Shown piece by piece: positions 9,293 to 20,942 of a stretch of 64,000 bases of DNA. Every line of letters begins with the position of its first letter. Positions within the stretch are counted from its first letter, which is position 1. Below the pieces are notes generated by a model. The model saw nothing but the letters and a program-made list of their open reading frames with translations. It had not been told where the DNA came from and searched no databases. The position numbers and the translations under genes are program-made. Origin of the DNA: Neofusicoccum parvum (lineage: Eukaryota > Ascomycota > Dothideomycetes > Botryosphaeriales > Botryosphaeriaceae); contig CP087220.1 of assembly GCA_020912385.1 (NCBI GenBank), positions 1-64,000 on the forward strand. The letters are read 5' to 3'.

Positions 9293-12200
9293 TCTTATAA
9301 TTAGTAAACATCTAGATTAGCTTCTAGGTACTCTAGTACTTAAGACTCTATTCTTAAAAGGCTTAAATAATAGCTAGAAGTTCCTTATCGTAGATTATAT
9401 AATTATATTCTATATCTAAGAGCTTCTTAGAGAAGTAGATTACTAGATAAAGCTTTTCTTTTTTATCCTTCTATAAAAGGACTCCTCTACTAATATAGTT
9501 AGAAGAGTTAACTTCGAGGAAAATAGGCTTTACTAGATTAAAATATTAAAGTACTAGGTCTAAGCGGATAGTATTTTTTAGTACTTAAAAGGCGGCCTTA
9601 TACTTCTATATCTAGGCCTAGGCTATTTTATTCTTAGTTAGATTAGTAAGTAGTTTTATAATCCTTAAGTAGTTCTTAATAAACTAGTAATAGTAGTTAT
9701 AGAGGCCTAGGAAGAAGCGTACTTTTTAGAAAAAAATTAAAGCTTTCTATTCTAGAATAGCTATAACCTTCTAGAGATTTATCTAGATTCTATCTTATTT
9801 AATAATAAGGCTAAGGAAGTAAGTCTCTATAACTTTAAATTTATACTTCTTAATATCTACTTAAAGGCCTACTTCCTAAAGTTTTTTAAGAATAAAATAT
9901 ATTTATTCCCTATACTTCTTTCTTATCTTACTATAAACTAAGATATCGTCTATAAATACTAAATAGAAATTATCTAACCTATCTATTATAATCTCGTTTA
10001 TATACTACTAGAAGGTAGCTGGCCTATTATATAATCTAAAGAATAGAATATTATAATAGTACGATCTATAGCGTATCTAGAAAGTAGTAAAGTCCTTTAA
10101 GTTCTTATATATCTAAATCTAATAAAAGGCTTATCTAATATTAATCTTAGAGAAGTAGTATATTCTAGTTAGCTAGATTAGCGTCTTATTAATTAGGAGA
10201 AATAGATATCTATTTTTCTTAGTAGTAGTATTAAGACGATAGTAGTCTACGTAGAAGTAGAATCCTCTATTAGCCTTTCTTACTATAAGAATAGAGAAGC
10301 TAAATAGAGCTCTACTTACTTTAATAAATTTTTTTTTTAAGTTCTTCTTAATATAGTCCTTTATAGCCGTAAGTTTATCCGTAGATATCTAGTATAATAG
10401 TAGCGTATATAACTCTAGGTTCTAGTTAAGCTCTATTCTATAATTATAAGATCTTAAGGGGGGAAGCTTATCTAATCTCTATTTAAAGAAGTTCTCTACT
10501 AGGTTCTATAGCTATTTAGATAGCTAAGAGATAAGTTCTCTTAACTTTTTAAATAACTATTATTAGAAGATATTAATTCTTATCTACTTCTTCTCCTCTA
10601 GTAACTTCTAGAGATAGAGATAGTATACTTTAATACTTTATTACTTTAATAAACGTAGAAATTCTTCTATAGTTATAAGCTATATATCCTTCTTTTATAT
10701 CTTTTTTTAAGATAGAAGAGATTTCTTCTTTATATTCTTAGTTAGTTTCTTATTTATTTCTTTAAGGGACTTCCTTATATTAGCCTAGAAGAAGTATCTA
10801 GTAAGGATTCTCTAGGACCTCTATAGTTCTATCTTAGAAGATATTATTAGATTAAGCTTTCTTAGCTCTACTATAGTAGATCTACTAGGATGCGTATAAA
10901 AGTCTAGCTTAAATATAACTAAATTACTATTTATATCTAGTAATATACTATAGGCCTATAACTAGCTTTTTTCTAATAGTATATCGTAGTTCCTAAGGTT
11001 TATAATAAGGAGGAGAAAGGTAGCTTTCTAGTAATTCTTAACCTAGAGGTATAGGTAGATCTTATAGATAATAGACTTTCTATTTTACCCGTCTATAACG
11101 ATATAAGAGATTAACTTAGAGAGAGAAATAAGTATAATTTCTAGCTCTTTTATTATCTAGTACGCGAGGTTTTTATTTATAGTAGTATATATAAGGGCTT
11201 TAGTATCTACTATTATATCTACCTATATTTCCTTTCCTTAACTAGATAGTGTATAGTATGTAATAATAGGTTCTAGGTTAGGGTACTAAAGGGAAGTAAT
11301 CTATACTTTAGTAAATAAAATTTTTTCCTTACTTCTAGATATATCTTTACTAGGAGTTATTCTTTTTCTAAGTCTTTAACTAATCTAGAGTCTAACTTAG
11401 TATTAGTAATAGTAACTACCTTAGTAGGGTAGATATTAGCTATATATTTCTTCTAATAATAGTAGAAGTAGTAGTCTTTCTTACAGTAAGAATTCTACTT
11501 TTTAGCTATTAGTAACTTCTTCTATTCCTACCTAGAGATAGTATACTCTACTATTAGCTTAGTATTCTTTAAGAGTTTATTAGTATACTTCTTCTTCTTC
11601 TCTACTATCTTAATATTATTCTAGAGTTCCCTATCTAGTGTATAGGTACGAGCTATAAGGTCCTAGAAGCTAGAGTTTAGAGAGTCCTTAATAAGCGCTA
11701 ATCTATAATAAAGTTCTTCTAAAAGGCGAGTCTATATCTCCTTAAACTACTAGTTCCTAGAAAGTTTAGATTCTATAGTAAGAGTGATAAACTTAGCGTA
11801 GAAGAAGTTAAAGAGTGTAGTATTTTAATAGAAGTAATAGAACTCCTAACGCTTATTCTAGATAAAGTAAGGGTTATTAAATATAGATATAAGAAGTATA
11901 AAGGCTTCCTCTACTATCTAGAATACGGTAGATCTATTATAAACGTTAGGCTAGATGGTATCTAAGGTAGTTCTAGTAGTATATAAGAAGATATAAGAGA
12001 TCTTAATTTATTTAATCTTATAGTAGTCTACGTTAATCTCTAGCTTATTATATATCTCTATCTTTTAATATCTAAAGGAAGGCTTCTTCTTAGGTTCTTT
12101 AGTAAATTATAGAGGATTAGATAGCTTTACGGAACGTTCTCTCTAATACTAAGATATTAGGAAGCGGATTAGGATTTCTATAGTTAGTTAACTATTAGGA

Positions 12201-12900
12201 ATAGAGCTTAGCTTAGACTAGTTTCTAAGAAATTAACGTTCTATAGTAGACTAGTAACTAAAAGTAATATTTAGCTTCTTAAGACTTTTATTCTACTATT
12301 TAGCACGCTCTAGTTTAGCCTTAAGGATATCTTACTCTATAGTAAGCTCTTTATTCTTTTAGTAAATCTATATACTTCTTTCTTTAAGGTTCTTAAAGTT
12401 TCTAAGAAGCTTATTAAATTTAATAGTAGTTTTTATCTTCTTTTCTTACTCTTATTAAATATACTAGAGGAGGTCTTCTATAAGATACTTAATCTTATCT
12501 ATATTTTAGAAGAGGACTTCTATCTCTTCTTTATTCTTTAAGATACTAAACAAGGAGATCTTCTTATATTAGAAAGAATTTATAGTGAAATCCTAAATCT
12601 TATCTCCGCCTAAATAGTTATAGGATATATACTAGAAGAGTATATTATCTAAGATTATAGAAAGTAGCTATTTAATTATCTTAGAAGTATTTTATTTCTT
12701 TTTCTTTTTCTTTCTCTTAGGCTTCTTAGTATATCTAGCGCTATAAGCGCTCGATCTAGGAGCTAATATAGTAGTAGATCTAATATTTATTTACTAGAAT
12801 AAGCCTACTAGAAGCTAAATAAAAAAAGGGTTAATAAGAAATAATAAGAAGTAATAAGAAGTAACTAGAATAAGCTAGTTAATTAAATAGATATTTAATA
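9285..12900 (-). mobile_element. RIP-saturated Ty3-type retrotransposon remnant D (minus strand)
   Basis: CpA and TpG are almost absent (none in 9361-9660). Allowing for the transitions, the minus strand still reads as Ty3 pol: an RT segment like FYVDYYRLN near 10230-10260, FIDDILVY (the YLDD box) near 9935-9957, and RNase H like IEYNYIIYDKELLAII near 9375-9420. A possible zinc-knuckle relic lies near 11465-11510. The integrase is missing: the element is cut at about 9285. The right limit is approximate and no LTR could be identified. Confidence 0.75.
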
Positions 12901-15184
12901 GAATAGTAATACTTACTTAGTAATTAGAGAGTAGATTATCTAATTAATAAATAAGTAGAATAAGTAAAAAAGTAGCTTTATCTTTTTAGAAATTAGAATA
13001 AGCTAGCTAATAGTTAAGTAAGAGTAAGTTAAAGTGGTTAGATAAGCTTAGAAAAGTATTATAACTTAAGAAGAATAAGTTAGATTCTTAAAATTAACTA
13101 AAGTTTCTAAGCTAGAGAAAAGAAAGAGAAAAGAAAAAAAATAGAAAAAAAAAAAAAACTTATATATCTAATCTAGATACTAATTAGAAGTTAAATAGCT
13201 AGTTCTAGACTTCTCTTTTCTATATATTTCTACTAAGTATTTACTCTTAGTAAACCTTATATCTTAGATATCTTATCTTAGATAAGTACTTTAGTCTAAT
13301 TAAGCTTAGTTTCCTAGAGAATAAGATATTAATAGTCTAAATTATTATATTAATCGTACGCTTTATAATATAGGTTAGAAGTCCACTAAAGATTTAGCGT
13401 TAGTTAGTTATATATATAGATATAGTAGAGTCTATAATCTAGATATCTTTAGAAAGCTTACTAATAATAGATTTTAATAGTATAGTAATCTCCTTAATAT
13501 TCTTCTCGCTGCTAGAGGCTTAGCTATTAGTAGTATTATTATTATAGATAGGTTCTTTCTTCTTAGCTAAGAGAGTCTTTAATTAATTAATCTAATCTTA
13601 TAGCTTCTAAAGCTAGGGTAATAGATTAGATTTTCTACTATAATATCTTATACGTTCCTTCTAGACCTTTAACTATATAAATAAAAGGTACTTATATATT
13701 CGAATATAATAAGATTCTTTATAGAGGAAGTATTAGTCTCTTCTATTATAAGACGAGCTTTAGTAGTGAGATATAGTTTAGTTTCTTCTAAAATTCTACT
13801 ACTTTACTATAAGTACTATAGAGGATTTTTCTTAACGTAGTTCTTTTTTTTATAGTAAGGTAATATCTTCTTCAACCTTAATATCCTTCTAAACGTTAAG
13901 GCTCATCTAGATTAGCTAGTATAAGTCTAAGAGTATTTATAATAGACGCTAAAAGCGTGTTTTTTCTAAAGTAATACTTTTTATATTCTTATTAAAGATA
14001 GCGAGTTTCTTTCTAAGTATTTAAAGCTAAGTCTAAGCGCTATTAATAGTGATTTCTAGCTCTATTTAGTAATTAATATAGTTTAGTAGATATTATCTAC
14101 TAATATCTTAGAGCTTCTCTAAATACTTATTCTTTAAAGAGTTCTATATAAGTTTAGCTATATCTAAATCTTATACTCTTTTAGTATTATCTTTATTAAT
14201 ATAAATTTTTAATTAATATCGAGTTTTTATATCATCCTTAGTACTTTTAAATCCAGTAGGGAGCTAGCTATCAGGTATAGAGGAATTATTAGTATTAGTA
14301 ATAGTATAGAAAAGACCTTTACCTTCTAGCTATTTCTTTATTAGTAAAAATTAGGCATCCTTATTTTATCTTAAGAGAATTAAAACGGGGTAACGCTTAG
14401 TAAAAGAGTTAAAAGAGTCTATATTAAATAGAAATAGATAGAATAATATAAATATAGTAAAATAAGTATACTACGGTCGATCAGGTTCTATATATAGAAC
14501 TTTAAGAGTCGTATTAAATAGTAGTTATATATATAGATAGTTTTACTTAATAAGACTATATAGTTAATACTAGAATATAGCTAAGTGGTTATTAGTAAAA
14601 AAGAAATATCTACTCTTAATAGAGTAATAATAGACGCTTAAGTACTACTTCTTCTAGTATAAGTCTAGGCCTAAGGATATAGCTTTCTTAAGTTATATAA
14701 ATTAATCGTACTACTAATTTTCTCTAATTAATAGAGACCGTATTCAGCTACCAGTACTAGGTTATATATAGACTAACTATAGAGGTAACACGTCTTTTAT
14801 ATAGATATTTATAGGATCTAATACCTAGTAGAAACGCTTAGACTACTCTAGTAGATATATAAACCTAGGCTTATAACCTATTAAATAATAAGGATTTATA
14901 GTAGCGGTATAGAGATAGTCTATAATAAGTTATTTAATTCTTCTACCTATTAGTCGTATATAGAAGATATACGTATATATTACGTACTATACTAAACTCT
15001 AATTAGCTCTTATTAATCTAGTTCTTTTCGGACCTTTAATTTTCCAACTAGATTACTTCTCTAGGAAACCAACTCGCTCTATAGCTAAAATCCATCTAGG
15101 TATAGTAGTTCTTAGGCTATTTATTTAATAATTAGCTAGATATCTAATCCTCTTTATCCTAAAGAAGAATAATAAGCTACGCTT
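12901..15184. mobile_element. RIP-saturated repeat DNA, including the 5' part of element C
   Basis: AT-rich DNA with stops in every frame. The last ~35 bases (15150-15184) read on + as LFILKKNNKLR, the start of a Ty3 RT. That frame continues after element B at 21124 as LYINY..LNNI, so this is the 5' half of element C interrupted by B. The section further left cannot be assigned confidently to C, D or another repeat. Confidence 0.6.
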
Positions 15185-15365
15185 TGTTAGAGTCTGAAGC
15201 CTCAGGAGAAGCCTCAGAGGATCATCGGCAGTCACGTGATACCAAGCCCTCTTTGTATTTAAGTTCTCTTCTTTATTCTTCTTCTTCTTCTTCTCTTTAA
15301 GTCTTAGCTTAACGTACATAGCGCAATAAACCTTTCAGTGATCATCCTAAGGTTGAGCCCTGACA
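15185..15365 (+). repeat. Element B 5' LTR
   Basis: 181 bp, TG...CA ends. It carries a TATTTAAG core-promoter-like box and the probable transcript start. Same sequence as 20943-21123 by eye. Confidence 0.95.
15257..15264 (+). promoter_or_regulatory. TATA-like box in element B LTR
   Basis: GTATTTAAG about 40 bp upstream of AAGTCTTAGCT (15299-15309). If the RNA starts at 15299, the spacing suits a TATA box and gives the 5' end needed for self-priming. Confidence 0.45.
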
Positions 15366-15367
15366 AT

Positions 15368-15378
15368 AGCTAAGACTT
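15368..15378 (+). other. Self-complementary primer-binding site of element B
   Basis: AGCTAAGACTT, two bases after the LTR, is the exact reverse complement of AAGTCTTAGCT at 15299-15309 within the LTR. An 11-nt match between PBS and predicted mRNA 5' end is the arrangement of Tf1-type self-primed retrotransposons, and no TGG-starting tRNA-type PBS is present. Confidence 0.8.
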
Positions 15379-15424
15379 CAAACCCACTGGACTTATTGGA
15401 ACTGGATTATTGGCACAGTCTCGC

Positions 15425-15517
15425 ACTGGAATCACTAGAATCACTGGAATCACTGGAATCACTGGAATCACTGGAATCACTGGAATCACTGGAATCACTG
15501 GAACTACTGGAATCACT
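15425..15517 (+). repeat. 9-bp tandem repeat (GGAATCACT)n in element B leader
   Basis: About ten copies of GGAATCACT, with a few variants (AGAATCACT, GGAACTACT), between the PBS and gag. In one frame it would encode Thr-Gly-Ile repeats ahead of gag, but it is more likely untranslated leader. Confidence 0.85.
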
Positions 15518-15547
15518 AGAAGCAACACGAAGCGAGGGATTCTCAGA

Positions 15548-16714
15548 ATGGTTAACCCACAGTATGAGGAGGAGCAACGGGCTCAAGAATCCCAAGAAAT
15601 GAAGCAGATGCTATAGCAGATGATGGCTCAGATGAGCGCACTGAATAGCAAGGTGGAACAGCTGGAAAAGGGGCAACAGACGTCCCAAACTGGAACTGTA
15701 ATTTCCGAGCAACAACCGACCGAGCCTCCCCAAGCACAGGCCACAGCCCAGCCCCAAGAACACGCGCCTTCCTCTCAGAATAACAAGCCTACTAAGAACC
15801 TTGGCCCCCTCGCTGAGTTCTCAGGCAATAGGGATGAACTCGAACCCTGGATCTCTCAGGCCTTGGCAAAGCTCTCCGTAGATTACAATAACTGTAACGA
15901 GGCAACCAAGTTCTTCATGCTCCACAATCGACTCAGAGGCGAGGCAGCGCGTCAGCTACAGCCCTGGATACAAGCCACCACCAACACAAGTAATATGACT
16001 GCTCAGTGCCTACTGGACCAACTACGCCTATCATTTGGCGACCCCCATGTACAAGAAAAGGCCCAGCGCAAGCTGCACAAGCTACGCCAAACCAACAAGC
16101 CTTTCATGGAACACTTTACCGAGTTTCGCAAACTGGTACTGGAGGCAGGAGGCACCCACTGGCCAGATGAGATCCTGAAAGCTTACTTAGAAGCAGGACT
16201 CAGTCAAGAGCTTCAGCACAGCATGATTGGCCTTGGAAGTACAAGCCAGTCCTTTGAGGACTACTGCACTGAGCTGAAACGCGTTAGTGATCAACTGGAG
16301 GCATTTCATGTGCGTAATAATGGCAAGAAAGCCCAACAGGGCTGGCAGGAAGGGTGGTGGCGTGGTCAGAATAAGGTTGGCTCGGCAGGGTCCACTAGCA
16401 GGCAGCCAGGGTCCAAGCAGCCAAAAACAACGACGCCCCAACACGACAACATGGACTGGGAACCTACTGGGCCAGCTAAGGCAGCCCAAGGGCGCCGTGT
16501 CAAGTGGGTGAATGATCAAGAGATGCAGAAACGAAAGGAGGAATACCGTTGCCTACGCTGCGGCGACTCAACGCATCTAATTGCCCAATGCCCCTGGCTA
16601 CCACCAAGGAGACCTACACGCTTTGCAAGGCCTGCTCAGCAGGAGGGACACGTGGGACCGCAACTGGAAGACATGGAGGATAATAAGACCTCCTCCCAGC
16701 AGTCGGAAAACTGA
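15548..16714 (+). pseudogene. Element B gag, one in-frame TAG near the N-terminus
   Basis: Capsid/nucleocapsid polyprotein of element B. The frame runs from ATG 15548 ([10 protein letters not shown]) to TGA 16712-16714 with one TAG at 15614-15616, directly before another CAG, consistent with CAG to TAG. After the stop the frame is clean from ATG 15620. It has a helical capsid region (EFSGNRDELEPWISQAL onward) and one CX2CX4HX4C zinc knuckle (CLRCGDSTHLIAQC) near the C-terminus. Reinitiation at 15620 could still give an almost complete protein, so the lesion may not be fully inactivating. pol overlaps its end in the -1 frame. Confidence 0.85.
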
Positions 16715-19700
16715 AAGCTCCTGTTGGAAATCGCAGGCAGGAGCTAACAGTGGAGGAAAAGCAGGAAGCACAGGATGAATGGCGTAAACAGCAACCTAAA
16801 TTAGAACAGGATTCACTTCTCACTTCAGTTATGATCAATAAAGAGACTTTTGGAAAAGCTCTTGCTGATACTGGTTGTGAATTCTACGCTGTAATGAGCT
16901 ATAAATTCGCTGAACGCTGTAACCTCCCGCGTATTAAAATCTCACCAAGGACACTGGATGGACTGACACCAACTGGGTGGAAGATCAATGAAGTTGCCTG
17001 GGCTGAAGTCGACATTGGGGGTCATCATCAAAAGCGTATGTTCTTCTATATCGTCCCAAAACTCTCTGGATGCGATCTTATGCTAGGGAGCCCCTGGATG
17101 GTGCAAGAAAAAGCAGTACTTGACCAGAGCGAACGAACCATCACCTTCAAGGATACTGGATTGACTGTAAAGCAAGACACTGATCTCCCTAAGTCTCAAG
17201 GCAAGCTAATTGGAGCTGCTGCCTTTTGCCACCTTATGAGGCTTGGAAAAAAGAAAGGATATCAGATCTTTACAGCCAGCCTCGCGGATATCAACAAGGC
17301 CTTACAGGAGAAGCCCCTTATGGATTTCCGAAGCCAGTTACCTAGCTGGGTAGACCCTAAACGGATCAGTCTATTTGATAAGAAAGAGGCGGAAAAACTC
17401 CCACCGCACCGACCTGGAATTGACCATCAAATTGAACTGGAAAAGGATACCAACGGCAAGACACCTGATGCCCCATGGGGACCTTTATATAATATGTCTC
17501 GTGATGAGCTTCTTGTACTAAGGAAGACTCTTAACGAGCTACTAGATAAAGGCTTTATCCGTGTAAGCAACTCGCCAGCAGCAGCACCTGTCCTCTTTGT
17601 AAAGAAACCTGGAGGAGGCCTTCGTTTCTGCTGTGACTACTGGGCTCTTAATCGGATTACAAGAAAGGACCGCTATCCCCTACCACTGATCCAGGAGACA
17701 CTTAATCGAATTAGTAAGGCTAAGTGGTTTACGAAGCTCGACGTGAGTGCTGCCTTCCACCGGATACGAATTGCGGAAGGAAGCGAGTGGTTAACGGCAT
17801 TCCGAACACGCTTTGGGCTCTTTGAATGGCTGGTAACACCATTTGGACTGGTAAACGCGCCAAGCACCTTTCAACGGTATATCAACTGGACCCTAAAGGA
17901 CTTCCTAGACGACTTTGTCTCAGCTTACGTTGACGACATCCTAATCTTTACGGATGGATCGCGCCGGGAGCACCGCGAGAAGGTGAACAAGGTACTAGAG
18001 AAGCTGGACACTGCAGGCCTACAACTTGACTTAAAGAAATGCGAATTTGAAGTCCAGTCCACTAAGTATCTTGGGTACATCATCGAGGCCGGACAAGGCA
18101 TCCGCATGGATCCAGAGAAGGTTAGAGCAATTCAAGAATGGAAAGCCCCAACGACTGCAAAGGGGGTACTTGGGTTCCTCGGCTTTGCCAATTTTTACCG
18201 AAGGTTTATCAAGGGGTTTTCAAACCTAGTATCTCCCCTGGTCTCCCTAACAAGAAAGAACACCGTTTTCCAATGGAGTCAAGAGGCCAATGCCGCATTT
18301 GAGAAACTAAAGAAGGCCTTTATCACTGCACCAGTCCTTATACAATTCGATCCAGAGCGAGAAACAATCCTCGCAACGGACTCATCTGGTTACTGCACAG
18401 GAGGAGTGCTCCAACAATTTGATAACGACGGCTTTCTACGACCAGTAGCGTTCTTTTCAAAGAAGAATCTCCCAGCAGAATGCAACTACCCGATCTATGA
18501 CAAGGAACTACTTGCGGTGGTTAAGTGTTTACGCCAGTGGGATGCCGAACTAAAAGGACTTCATCAGTTTAAGATTTTCACTGATCATAAGAACCTGGAA
18601 TACTTTACCACAGCAAGAAGGCTTTCTGAAAGGCAGATTCGATGGTGGAGAGAGCTTAGCCGCTTCTCCTTTATCATTGAATATACCCCAGGGAAAACTA
18701 ATGGATTGGCAGACGCATTGACAAGAAGGGACCAAGACTTGCCTACAACAGATATAGATGAGAGACTTGAACAAAGAACGGCTCAATTGCTTCAGTTAAT
18801 ACCCCACGGATTGGTCCTCAACACTGGATCACCAGAGGACCCTGAAGAACAAGAATGGAGCAATGAAGAGTCACTTCTATCTAAAGAAGCCATGGCAGTT
18901 AAACCTCGACAAGCACGACCAGGACAACAGGTACGAGAACCTCCTTCCCTAGAGGATCAATGGCAAGAGGCACTCCAGCAGGACCAAGTGTTAAGGCAAC
19001 TCCGAGAAGCAGTACAGCAAGGGGAAAGAACATTCCCACTGGAGTTTGCTACAAAGTTCAAGGTCTCAATCACTGAGTGCTCACTGGATAACCAAGGAAG
19101 CCTCCTCTTCAGGGGTAGGAAATGGGTACCAGACTCTGAGCCACTGCGAACGAGAATCATTCAAGAGATGCATGACTCCCCCCTCTCAGCGCATCCTGGG
19201 CGTATTCAAACAGTCTCTCTCGTGGCAAGGCATTTCTTCTGGCCAGGATTTGTCAATGATATCCGGAGATTCTGCCGGAACTGTGATGTCTGTGGAAGGA
19301 CCAAGGTCTGGAGGGATAGGAAGCAAGGACTACTTAAGCCGTTACCAGTACCAAGCCGTCAATGGAGGGAGGTCTCTATTGACTTCACTGGGCCACTACC
19401 ATCTAGTAACGGTTGCGAGATGCTTATGGTAATAACCGACCGCCTAGGGAAAGGAGTAATCCTTGAAGCCTGCCCGAATACCGAAACAGAAACCATTGCA
19501 AGGCTATTCATTAGATGCTTCTACCGGAATCATGGTGTCCCAGCAGCAATCGTATCTGATAGGGGAACGCAATTTGTGAGCCTTCTTTGGCAACGCATTT
19601 GTCAACTGCTTAAGATCAAGAGACGTATCTCAACGGCCTACCACCCCCAAACGGATGGATCAACGGAAAGAATGAACACTGAAGTGGCAAGGAAACTCGC

Positions 19701-20463
19701 ACTGTTTGTGGATCACTACCAACAAGACTGGGCGGACTGGTTACCGGTTGTTCAGCTAGCCCTCAATGGAAGAACGTTAACAACGACTCAGACAAGCCCC
19801 TTCTTCCTCTCCCACGGGTTCCACCTCGAGCCACTGGAACTGCTTGAGGACATTCAACCCAATGACCCCCACAGGGACTCCCCAGCGGCAAGAGCGGAGG
19901 CAATTGTAGCCAAGATTAAAGAAGTCACGGACTGGGCGCAGATGTCCATGGCAGAGGCTCAACAGGAACAAGAGAGGCAAGCCAACCGGCAAAGAAACCC
20001 TTCACCTGCGTATAAAGTAGGTGACAAGGTTTGGCTACACCTACGAAACCTGAAGACGGATAGGCCAAGCAAGAAACTCGATGATAAGGCAGCAAAATTC
20101 ACTATCATTGAGGTAGTTGGATCTCACAACTACAAACTGGATATCCCTGGAGCAGTACACAATGTCTTCCACGTAGACCTCCTCCGGCCGGCAGGAATGG
20201 ACCCACTACCAAGCCAAGTACAGGACGACTATCAACCCCCACCAGTCCAAGTAGACGGCCAGGACGAATGGGTAGTAGAGGCAATCCTAGGCGAGAGAAT
20301 AGCAAAAAGACCGAGTCAACAAAGGCGCCAGCTACAGTATCAAGTTAAATGGGAAGGGTATGCTCGGCCAACATGGGAACCCGCATCAGCACTGAAGGAC
20401 ACAGCAGCGCTGGACTCCTACCTGGAACAAAGGAACCAGCAACGAACCCCACAGGAACTCTAG
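16687..20463 (+). CDS. Element B pol: protease, RT, RNase H, integrase, chromodomain
   Basis: Open pol frame of about 1,258 codons with no internal stop. It opens at 16687 and overlaps the gag end in the -1 frame. G GAA AAC at 16705-16711 is a weak slippery-site candidate just before the gag TGA. Motifs: protease ADTGCEFYAV; RT with FGLVNAPSTFQRYI and AYVDDILIF (YVDD codons 17925-17936); RNase H starting ATDSSGYCTGG; integrase HHCC finger (AHPG...ARHFFW...CRNCDVC) and DDE signatures (SIDFTGPL, VSDRGTQF, GSTERMN); and a C-terminal chromodomain (WVVEAIL...YQVKWEGYARPTWEP, about 20265-20440). The chromodomain places it among chromoviruses, where it is thought to direct insertion to heterochromatin. 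That fits its landing site in RIP-methylatable DNA. Confidence 0.93.
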   Translation, partial: DLLPAVGKLKAPVGNRRQELTVEEKQEAQDEWRKQQPKLEQDSLLTSVMINKETFGKALADTGCEFYAVMSYKFAERCNLPRIKISPRTLDGLTPTGWKINEVAWAEVDIGGHHQKRMFFYIVPKLSGCDLMLGSPWMVQEKAVLDQSERTITFKDTGLTVKQDTDLPKSQGKLIGAAAFCHLMRLGKKKGYQIFTASLADINKALQEKPLMDFRSQLPSWVDPKRISLFDKKEAEKLPPHRPGIDHQIELEKDTNGKTPDAPWGPLYNMSRDELLVLRKTLNELLDKGFIRVSNSPAAAPVLFVKKPGGGLRFCCDYWALNRITRKDRYPLPLIQETLNRISKAKWFTKLDVSAAFHRIRIAEGSEWLTAFRTRFGLFEWLVTPFGLVNAPSTFQRYINWTLKDFLDDFVSAYVDDILIFTDGSRREHREKVNKVLEKLDTAGLQLDLKKCEFEVQSTKYLGYIIEAGQGIRMDPEKVRAIQEWKAPTTAKGVLGFLGFANFYRRFIKGFSNLVSPLVSLTRKNTVFQWSQEANAAFEKLKKAFITAPVLIQFDPERETILATDSSGYCTGGVLQQFDNDGFLRPVAFFSKKNLPAECNYPIYDKELLAVVKCLRQWDAELKGLHQFKIFTDHKNLEYFTTARRLSERQIRWWRELSRFSFIIEYTPGKTNGLADALTRRDQDLPTTDIDERLEQRTAQLLQLIPHGLVLNTGSPEDPEEQEWSNEESLLSKEAMAVKPRQARPGQQVREPPSLEDQWQEALQQDQVLRQLREAVQQGERTFPLEFATKFKVSITECSLDNQGSLLFRGRKWVPDSEPLRTRIIQEMHDSPLSAHPGRIQTVSLVARHFFWPGFVNDIRRFCRNCDVCGRTKVWRDRKQGLLKPLPVPSRQWREVSIDFTGPLPSSNGCEMLMVITDRLGKGVILEACPNTETETIARLFIRCFYRNHGVPAAIVSDRGTQFVSLLWQRICQLLKIKRRISTAYHPQTDGSTERMNTEVARKLALFVDHYQQDWADWLPVVQLALNGRTLTTTQTSPFFLSHGFHLEPLELLEDIQPNDPHRDSPAARAEAIVAKIKEVTDWAQMSMAEAQQEQERQANRQRNPSPAYKVGDKVWLHLRNLKTDRPSKKLDDKAAKFTIIEVVGSHNYKLDIPGAVHNVFHVDLLRPAGMDPLPSQVQDDYQPPPVQVDGQDEWVVEAILGERIAKRPSQQRRQLQYQVKWEGYARPTWEPASALKDTAALDSYLEQRNQQRTPQEL

Positions 20464-20912
20464 CACCAAGATTGGACTGACAGGCAACTGAACGAGAACT
20501 GGCAGTGAGCAAAAAGACAAGCGGTTTGGCCCGGCCGAAGCCGAGCCCGATCCAGGTGACATTGATCCTTCCTATGAACCAGCAGTGAACTGCGAGACGA
20601 CAGTACTAGGTCACCTGGTCGGGCATTACAGACCACTGGACGGAATCCGCCAGTGCCGGAGAACCCTCTTCCTGTCAACAGACAGGCCCTCAATTCGACA
20701 GCCAGTTGACAAGCCTGTAACAGCCTATCAACTGAGAGATGTCACCACCTCAACGTAACGTACCACCGTCGCATGCTGCCGGTCAGCCAAGTTTCCAACT
20801 ACGCCATGTAGCCGTTTGATGTCAAAGTCCTTCGCTTTTTCACCTTGTATACCCCTCCATAATGGAAGAAGATCCGCCCCCACTGAGAATTGAACCCGAC
20901 ACTGTCTAAAAA
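20464..20912 (+). other. Element B 3' untranslated segment
   Basis: About 450 bp between the pol stop and the polypurine tract. No open frame of interest. Confidence 0.7.
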
Positions 20913-20942
20913 CGGAAAGAGGGGAAGGGGGGGGGGGGGTGA
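20913..20942 (+). other. Polypurine tract of element B
   Basis: Purine-rich GGAAAGAGGGGAAGG followed by a long G run and TGA, directly abutting the 3' LTR. This is the plus-strand primer position for reverse transcription. The G homopolymer length may be unreliable. Confidence 0.8.

Noticed and set aside
15425..15517. CRISPR-like or minisatellite gene
   Set aside because: Contiguous 9-bp units without spacers, in a eukaryotic retroelement leader.
20868..20908. tRNA-like 3' half (GAATTGAACCC) near the end of element B
   Set aside because: T-arm pairs poorly and no anticodon or acceptor arm can be drawn.
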